Below, piece after piece: positions 17,740 through 23,450 of a DNA stretch of 23,450 nt. This stretch comes from Chara braunii. Its lineage: Eukaryota > Streptophyta > Charophyceae > Charales > Characeae. Numbering within the stretch: the first letter of the stretch is position 1; each line of letters opens with the position of its first letter. Made by a program: the position numbers and the translations under genes. The stretch spans positions 2,906,720 through 2,930,169 of the forward strand of contig BFEA01000057.1 of NCBI GenBank assembly GCA_003427395.1. Direction: 5' to 3'. Below the pieces are notes generated by a model. That model saw only the letters and a list, made by a program, of their open reading frames with translations. It did not search any database and was not told where the DNA came from.

Positions 17740-19086
17740 TTGCACAGCTGAAGGAATAGTCGTGCGGCCGCCGCGAGATCTCAGGCCTTTGGCTCGAGTG
17801 TCTTGGCAGGCGGGGCGAATAGGCTCTGCGCGGGGGAAGATTCCTTCCCCGCAGAGTCTAGGGCTTGGGATGTCCTGGACAAGGACCTTGAATCCCGGCC
17901 CAGGACCAACGTCCGACTAAGAACTCAGAAAAAGTATACAATCAAGAGGCGGGGGTTTTCTGCCTACCTCAACCCCTATTTAGCCCTTAATACGCTGACC
18001 CCTCCTAAGTTGCCACCTGCTGGTCTCGATCCTCGCACCTCTGTAGTGATAGTCCAGCACCGTAACCTATAGGGCTAAGCCCAAGCCTGGGGCCAATGCG
18101 CGCGGTATCCTGTATAAGAGGGTGTTGTGCAACCTTCAGGCCTAGGAAAATAGCCCGGCCCTCATTCCTTCGTCTAGTTAGGCACGCGGTCACTAGGCTT
18201 CCGCGCTGGCTTGCCCTCTTGTGTCGTGGTCGCCTCGCACTCCACTCCATACGTCGGACTACCAATGGTCAGCTGTCCTGAATGATAACAAACCTTTTAT
18301 TCCTGATAACAAAAACATTCAGGCCGGCCAACTAAGCCGGCTGCTTAATCAAACGGAAATATCACACGCGCGCCTTAAGACTGCGCACCCATTCACGCTC
18401 TACTCTAGTCAATCACCCCACTTATGTAACCAAACAGGCTTAGCCGCGACTCGCGCGGTATGCTCAGATTTTTAACTTACTTCTTGTCACTTGCGAAAAT
18501 TAGGGCGGATAGCCTTGTCAGGGTATTCGCACCTACACCGGTACCTCCTCCCTTACGGAAACATCATTGCAGACTTTGATATTGCTCGTACAGGCCCTAG
18601 ACCCAGACTGGTTGGACTGATATCCGCCTAGACCTAACCTACAACTACTGGGCCTTTAAAAATGCCACTTTTGTCTTCTTCTGCTCGGCCTCCGGTACCT
18701 GCACATCTACCCCTTCCAGGTGCGGTACCAGCCTACGCGCTACTTGAGGATTTTTCCCCATTGCAACCCCTCAATGTCACGGCCACAGGTAAGTACCGGC
18801 CTTGAGGGCCCAACGAACGAGCAAGTGCCCTGACGGGCCACACACATACTCATGCCAACCAGCACTTAGACAGGCACGGTCACACACACACCCAAGCCAA
18901 CCAACACTCAGACAGGCATGGCCACACACATACTCGAGCCATCCAGCACTCAGACACACATGCAGTCCAGCAAGCGTGCACACACAGACTTAGTAGCAAG
19001 CGGGAAACTCAGCAGGGCATTCAGTCTATGGGCAAAACTCATAAATCAGTTGTGTGTTTCAGTCCATGTATGGACGGGTCATCACA

Positions 19087-19980
19087 TGACCCCTTAAGTA
19101 CTAGAATGGAAGGTGCTAGAGAAAAAGCAAGAAAATTTCAATTTCAAGGCTTCAAGGCCTAGAAATTTAGAAGGGACTCAAGAGGGATGCAACGGATCAC
19201 AAGGGCCTTAGTTTTTTAGAGCCTGGGTACACTGAACCTGAAAAATGAGGTTATAGTGTGGTCCGAGATAAAACGGTCAGCAACGGTGGGGAGAAAAAGA
19301 CCTAGAGGGAGAATGGGAGAGGTAGGAGAGTGTGGGAGTGAAATAGGGGCAAGCTGCCACATCATGATCAACTTGTCCCTTCACAAAGGAGGTCTACGTG
19401 GCTTGTACACGTCTGATCAAGTCCAAATGCAGTTGGGACTAAAACGGTAAAAAACAGACACTTGGAGGCCAAGGGAAACACATGTTCTAGATACCAAATT
19501 CATCCTAGGATGAAATGGTTACAAAATGCCTTAGTTTTTCCTGATTTCCTTTAAAAAAATCAAGAAGTATAAAGAGGGAGGGAGGCCGTGATACAACGGA
19601 CACCACAATAAGCAAACACATGTTTCACGTACATCCGGAGCCAATATCGAGTTCGGATGCACTGGAAATGTGTTGCCCCATTTTGTTTCAGTTTGAGGCA
19701 AGTTTGGGGGGCAAGTAAACAAGAGGGGAGAGAACTTCATTAAGATTGTCATCTCAAGGTCAAGACACTAGAGAAGGTGAGTGGGAAAGGAGAAGGTGCT
19801 CCTTCTTCTTCTTCTTCTTCTTTTTGCTTCTCTCTTCCCTTGCTTCTTCTTTTCCTTCTCCTTCTACTCTCCTTCACCCTCCTTCACCCTCCTTCACCCT
19901 CCTTCACCCTCCTTGTTCTCAATACTAACATGTCGGATTAAGGAAGGGAGTACGTTGTAGTTTCCCTACTATAACAACCA
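19087..19980. other. No gene seen; microsatellites near the right end
   Basis: This is the DNA to the right of the gypsy target duplication. Open frames are short and unremarkable. It holds a CTT-rich tract (19800-19860) and a 10 bp tandem repeat. It ends where the satellite array begins. Confidence 0.5.
19871..19910. repeat. Four exact copies of CCTTCACCCT
   Basis: Four consecutive identical 10-mers lie just after a CTT-rich tract. Confidence 0.95.
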
Positions 19981-20556
19981 TATTTTGTCCGTTTCTTCAC
20001 TTCCATGTAAATCGCTACTTTGATTCTTGCTTCTACTAGCCTTGTGCATGTGTTTGGTCATCTTTCTCTCCTTGTTTTGTTCAATCTTCCACTTGGGTGT
20101 AATTCGCTACTCGTGTCTTTGCTTCAACTAGTGTTGTGAGCTTCATTTCCTCATGCTTTGTCAATTTTTTCACTTCGACGTAAATCGTTACTTTGATTAT
20201 TGCCTCTACTAGCTTCGTGTATGTGTTTTGTCATTTTCCTCTCCTTGTTTTGATAATCGGCCACTTGGGTGTAATTCACTACTTGTGTTCTTGCTTCCAC
20301 TAGTCTTGTGAGTTTCATTCCCTCATGCTTTGTCCATGTCTTCACTTCCATGTAAATTGCTACTTTGATTTTTGCCTCCACTAGCCTTGTATATGTGTTT
20401 TGTTATATTTCTCTCCTTGTTTTGACCAATCTTCCAGTTGGGTGTGATTCGCTACTTGTGTTCATGCTTCCACTAGTATTGTGAGCTTCATTCCCTAATG
20501 CTTTGTCAATTTCTTCACTTCCATGTAAGTCGCTACTTTGATTTTTTCTTCTACTA

Positions 20557-21089
20557 CCGTCTTCACCCGAAAATAACGCCCGAGCATTATATTCAACGTA
20601 CCCTAAAAAGATTATATTATCGTTTTTACTCACTTTTTTTCAAATAGAACGCCCCTTCGAATAGAACACCTGAGCGTTATATTCAAATAGAATGCCCGGG
20701 CATTATATTCGAATAGAGCACCCGGGCGTTATATTTGAATGTTCCATGGGCAGAGTGCCTTGAAGAGGGTAGAGTACATGGCTTTTAAAGGGCGGGGAAA
20801 GGGGTATACATGGATTTTAAAGAGGGTTAAATGGGGTTCTGATTTCCAAGGGGTATATTTTGGCTTTAGTTTTCGTTTTTATTTTTTATTTCCGAGTTTA
20901 TAAGGAATTATGAAGTGACCCTCAGCCAAAAGTTGGTCGCATTCCAATCCTGAACAACATTTTTTTTTCAGAATTTTTTATTGATTTATTTTTTTCGGAT
21001 ATAACGCCCGGGCGTTACAAACGAATATAACGCCCGGTGGACATTATATTCGTACACAACACCCGGGCGTTATTTTCGGGTGAAGACGG
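20557..21089. mobile_element. 533 bp MITE with 26 bp TIRs and TA target duplication
   Basis: It begins CCGTCTTCACCCGAAAATAA and ends with the exact complement for 26 bases. TA flanks each side (20555-20556, 21090-21091), and removing the element restores the satellite unit CTACTAGCCTTGTG. Subterminal regions repeat a near-palindrome around CCCGGGCGTTATATTC at least five times. There is no open frame for a transposase. TA duplication and a CCGT/CAGT terminus point to a Tc1/mariner-type non-autonomous element. Confidence 0.85.
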
Positions 21090-22239
21090 TAGCCTTGTGT
21101 ATGTGTTTTCTCATCTTTCTCTTCTTGTTTTGATCAATCTTTCACTTGGGTGTAATTTCGTACTTGTGTTTTTGCCTCCACTAGCGTTGTGAGCTTTATT
21201 CCCTCATGCTTTGTCCATTTCTTCACTTTCATGTAACACTACTTTGATTCTTGCCTCTACTAGCCTTGTGTATGTGTTTCGTCATTTTTCTCTCCTTGTT
21301 TTGATCAATCTTCCACTTCGGCGTAATTAGCTACTTGTGTTCTTGCTTCCGTTGGTGTTATGAGATTCATTCCCTCACGCTTTGTCCATTTTTTTCACTT
21401 CCAAGTAAATTGCTACTTTGATTCTTGCCTGTCCTAACCTTGTGTGTATATTTGGTCATATTCTCCCTTTGTTTTGATCATTCTTCCATTTGGGTCTAAT
21501 TCGCTACTTATGTTCTTGCTTTCACGAGTGTTGTGAGCTTTATTTCCTTGTGCTTTGTCCATTTCTTCACGTCCATGCAAATCGCTACGTTGATTTTTGC
21601 CTCTACTATCCATGTAAATGTGTTTTGTCAAGTTTCATGATTCTCATCAATCTTTCACTTGGTATTATCTCGCTTCATTCTTGAGTACTTCGTCTAGTCA
21701 TGTGAATGTGTTTTGTCAAGTGCCTCTAATGGTTTTCATCAGTCTTCCACTTACCTCGCTTCACTCTTGAGTACTTCTTCTAGTCGTGTGAATGTGTTTT
21801 GTCAAGTTTCCCTCATAGTTTCCATCAATCTTCCACTTGGTAGTATCTCGCTTCCCTCTTGAGTGCTTCATCTAGCCATGCGCATGTGTGTTGTCAAGTT
21901 TCTCTCATGGTTTCCCATCAATCTTCCACTTGGTAGTATCTCGCTTCACTCTCGAGTGCTTCATCTAGCCATGTGCATGTATTTTGTCAAGTTTCTCTCA
22001 TGGTTTTAATCAATTTTCCACTTGGTAGTATCTCGCTTCACTCTTGAGTGTTGCTTCTAGTCATGTGCATGTGTTTTGTCAAGTTTCCCTCATGGTTTTC
22101 ATCAATCATCCACTCGGCAGTATCTCGCTTCACTATTGAGTGCTTCTTCTAGACATTTGCATATGTTTTGTCGATCTTTCCTTATGGTTTTCACCAATCT
22201 TCTACGTGGGAGTAACTTCCCTCTTGAGTGCTTCTACTA

Positions 22240-22344
22240 CAGTCTTCCCCCGAATACAACGCACGGTCATTATAGCTGAATTTGGTCTATCTTTCAGTCT
22301 AAATTCAGCTATAATGACAGTGCGTTGTATTCGGGGGAAGACTG
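22240..22344. mobile_element. 105 bp foldback MITE with TA target duplication
   Basis: CAGTCTTCCCCCGAATACAA... forms 44 bp arms with one mismatch around a spacer of about 17 bases. TA flanks both sides (22238-22239, 22345-22346), inside the satellite. Its terminal 26 bases match the TIR of the 533 bp element at 21 positions. Confidence 0.88.
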
Positions 22345-22356
22345 TAGTCATGTGCG

Positions 22357-22901
22357 CGTGATAGGAGTGTGCCTTCTCAGTGTAATGGCACTTCACCTGT
22401 TACAGACTCAGCCAAAGCTCGATCCCTGGTCTGCTTTATACCACCCGCCAGGCTGCTATTTGTTTTGAGTTTCTGATCTCCGGTTCCTGACTGTTGGCGC
22501 CCTCTGCGGTTAGCGCTCGTTCTCAAATTCGTCCTCTGGCACTTTCGGATTTCGATACTTGGCGCCATTCGGCATTTGGGCGCCAAGGCTCAGACCTTCG
22601 ATTTTGAGTTCAGCCCCGAGGCAAATTGCACTTCTGCCCTCGGGACTGAACTTGAGTTCGGTACTTAAGACCAACTCAAGCTGAATTTGGGCTTTTAGTT
22701 TTCAGCCTCAATGCTTGTGCTTCAGTGGGACTAGCTGCAACATTGTGTTCGGAATCCAAGATTGCGACTTTGCGACTTTGCCACTTTGTGTCTGCGTCCG
22801 TCGAGTCGTGTCGAGTCTGCGTGGAGTTGAGTGAGCGTGTGTATGTGCTCTCACTCTCCCTCTCTCTCCCAGCCTTGCTGCTTTGCCTCAGCCCTGTCAC
22901 A
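22357..22901 (+). repeat. Probable LTR (3' part) of a plus-strand retrotransposon
   Basis: The sequence ends CTGTCACA at 22901, one base before a canonical primer-binding site, so it should be the end of a 5' LTR. The LTR start was not resolved. The stretch has inverted repeats CTTGGCGCC/GGCGCCAAG (22558-22587) and GTTCAGCCCCGAGGC/GCCCTCGGGACTGAAC (about 22601-22655). It also has a CT-rich tract just before the end. Confidence 0.6.
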
Positions 22902-22902
22902 C

Positions 22903-22914
22903 TGGTATCAGAGC
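22903..22914 (+). other. Primer-binding site, initiator-Met tRNA type
   Basis: TGGTATCAGAGC is the standard plant retrotransposon site, complementary to the 3' end of initiator-Met tRNA. It lies one base after the CA end of the LTR. Confidence 0.85.
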
Positions 22915-23300
22915 GGCGAACGGCCCTCCCTCCCTCCCTGTTCGAGCACTGCCACGTCATCGACATCGTCACCATCATCATCGTCTTCCAACGCTGCCAC
23001 GACATCTCCATCGCCGCCGTCACCGTCGTCGTCACTGCTGCCACGTCAGCACTGCATACCTGCCGTCGTCGCCGTCTTGTCGTCGTCGCCTCTGCCACAT
23101 CAGCGCCTCATCCCCATCGTTGCCTCGTCGTCGATCCCAAAGTCGACGCGCAGGTAAGTGACCGATAAATTTTTATCCCCCCTCCATTTTCTTCCCCCTC
23201 TTCTTCTGCCTCGTTTCTTCTTCTTCTTCTCCTTCTTCTTCTTCTCCTTCTTCTTCTTCTCCTTCTTCTTCTCCCTTGGCCCTGTTTTAGGCTGAAACGA
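22915..23300 (+). other. Leader of the plus-strand element with a GTAAGT donor
   Basis: This is a GTC/CGTC-rich stretch downstream of the primer-binding site, with a CGCAG|GTAAGTG splice donor at 23154-23155 and a CTT/CTC-rich tract to about 23275. No gag is visible before the window ends. Open frames here reflect the trinucleotide bias. Confidence 0.5.
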
Positions 23301-23450
23301 CATAGGGCCTGTAGGCCCTCGTTTTTAGGCTTTCAGGCTGAAAACGACACAGGGCCCTTGTTTTCAGGCTTTTAGGTTGAAAACGATTCAGGGCCTTGTT
23401 TTCAGGCTTTTAGGCTGAAAACGATTCAGGGCCTTGTTTTCAGGCTTTTA
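23285..23450. repeat. 38 bp tandem repeat running off the window
   Basis: The unit GGGCCTTGTTTTCAGGCTTT + TAGGCTGAAAACGATTCA begins at 23352, 23391 and 23429. Shorter, diverged units start from about 23285. The array continues past the right edge. Confidence 0.9.

Larger units (their letters stand above)
16956..18537 (+). mobile_element. CpG-rich TG...CA insertion, probable solo LTR
   Basis: The insertion is bounded by comparison of the two gypsy LTRs. It begins TGTCGAGTGCATCGG and ends GTATTCGCACCTACA, and CCGG flanks it (16952-16955 and 18538-18541; the shared hexamer is ACCGGT). The ends are imperfect inverted repeats (TGTCGAGTGC and TGTAGGTGC). It has TATAAAA at 17557-17563 and two strong hairpins. 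It shows no transposase, RT or gag similarity, and no long convincing reading frame. TG...CA ends, a short target duplication and an internal TATA box fit a solo LTR of another family, or a small non-autonomous LTR element. It resembles no other part of the window. Confidence 0.7.
7757..19086 (-). mobile_element. Degenerate full-length Ty3/gypsy LTR retrotransposon
   Basis: Read on the minus strand, the element has a 5' LTR (19086 to 16142), primer-binding site, leader, gag, protease, reverse transcriptase, RNase H, integrase with a chromodomain-like tail, polypurine tract and 3' LTR (9084 to 7757). The order RT-RNaseH-integrase marks it as Ty3/gypsy. Both ends are flanked by TGAC (7753-7756 and 19087-19090), a 4 bp target-site duplication. 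Both LTRs begin TGTGATGACCC; the 3' LTR ends GGATCATAACA and the 5' LTR ends GGATCATAGCA. The LTRs differ by roughly 20-25 substitutions over the last 550 aligned bases by eye. The coding region is broken by stops and frameshifts, and the 5' LTR contains a later insertion, so this copy cannot transpose by itself. Confidence 0.9.
16142..19086 (-). repeat. 5' LTR of the gypsy element, split by an insertion
   Basis: The LTR runs (minus sense) from TGTGATGACCC at 19086 to GGATCATAGCA at 16142. It aligns with the 3' LTR in two blocks: 18538-19086 with about 8535-9084, and 16142-16955 with 7757-8535. The 1.58 kb between them is absent from the 3' LTR. A 56 bp tandem duplication (16507-16562 and 16563-16618) is also specific to this copy. 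Confidence 0.85.
19983..22356. repeat. Satellite array, 86-91 bp monomers, partly 172 bp dimers
   Basis: From 19983 to about 21600 two monomer types alternate. One has GTATGTGTTTTGTCAT...CCACTTGGGTGTAATTCGCTAC; the other has GAGCTTCATTCCCTCATG...CCATGTAAATCGCTAC. Together they give a period near 172 bp. From about 21609 to 22239 a single related monomer of about 90 bp repeats (GTGTTTTGTCAAGTTTC...CACTTGGTAGTATCTCGCTTCACTCTTGAGTGCTTC). All share the order TTTGTCA, ATCAATCTTCCACTT, CGCT, CT(A/T)CTAG. The array is interrupted by TA-flanked elements at 20557-21089 and 22240-22344. No coding potential. Confidence 0.9.

Noticed and set aside
17803-18072. 89-codon plus-strand frame in the nested insertion
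   Set aside because: No motif, begins in a hairpin-rich area, and nothing distinguishes it from chance in GC-rich DNA.
7739-19247. Shared 14-mer GAACCTGAAAAATG at about 7739 and 19234 as evidence of a larger duplication
   Set aside because: The match does not extend on either side and lies in unrelated contexts; likely chance.
22558-22587. E2F-type TTTGGCGCC regulatory sites
   Set aside because: A few GGCGCC palindromes in a short stretch are not enough to claim regulation.
22725-23168. Plus-strand frames rich in Ser, Val and His after the primer site
   Set aside because: They follow the GTC/CGTC trinucleotide bias, overlap the LTR and primer site, and exist in all three frames.

Overview
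The window looks like repeat-dominated nuclear DNA of a plant-lineage eukaryote. It has degenerate Ty3/gypsy retrotransposons with long LTRs, a plant-type tRNA primer site, GT-AG splice signals, TA-flanked MITEs, satellite arrays, and assembly Ns. The gag and pol flavour and the very high transposon load suggest a streptophyte alga such as Chara, but that is inference. I see no bacterial-type operon, rRNA, tRNA or CRISPR array.

Layout. 1-1360: a C-rich minisatellite, then a minus-strand gypsy protease fragment. 1365-2413: an orphan LTR in plus sense. 2490-3085: a plus-strand integrase C-terminus and chromodomain-like remnant, followed to about 4110 by LTR-like DNA holding a (GA)n block. 4120-6090: the only host-like stretch, with one well-formed exon resembling an M49 dipeptidyl-peptidase III. 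6090-7756: low-information repeats, including a duplication around a single N.

7757-19086 is the main object. It is one minus-strand Ty3/gypsy element with a 3' LTR (7757-9084), polypurine tract, pol and gag pseudogenes, a roughly 1.5 kb leader, a primer-binding site and a 5' LTR (16142-19086). TGAC flanks both ends. The 5' LTR is split by a 1.58 kb CpG-rich TG...CA insertion (16956-18537) flanked by CCGG. Gag and pol carry several nonsense codons and frame breaks, and a 350-N gap removes the RT active-site region.

19087-22350: unique-looking DNA, then a satellite of roughly 86-91 bp monomers (partly organised as 172 bp dimers) interrupted by two related TA-flanked MITEs. 22350-23450: the probable end of a plus-strand LTR, a clear TGGTATCAGAGC primer-binding site, a leader with a splice donor, and a 38 bp tandem array running off the edge.

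Most interesting: a splice-site-bounded, coding-like segment conserved on the antisense strand of three LTR copies; the nested CpG-rich insertion; the telomere-like hairpin just behind the primer-binding site; and the two-member MITE family inside the satellite.
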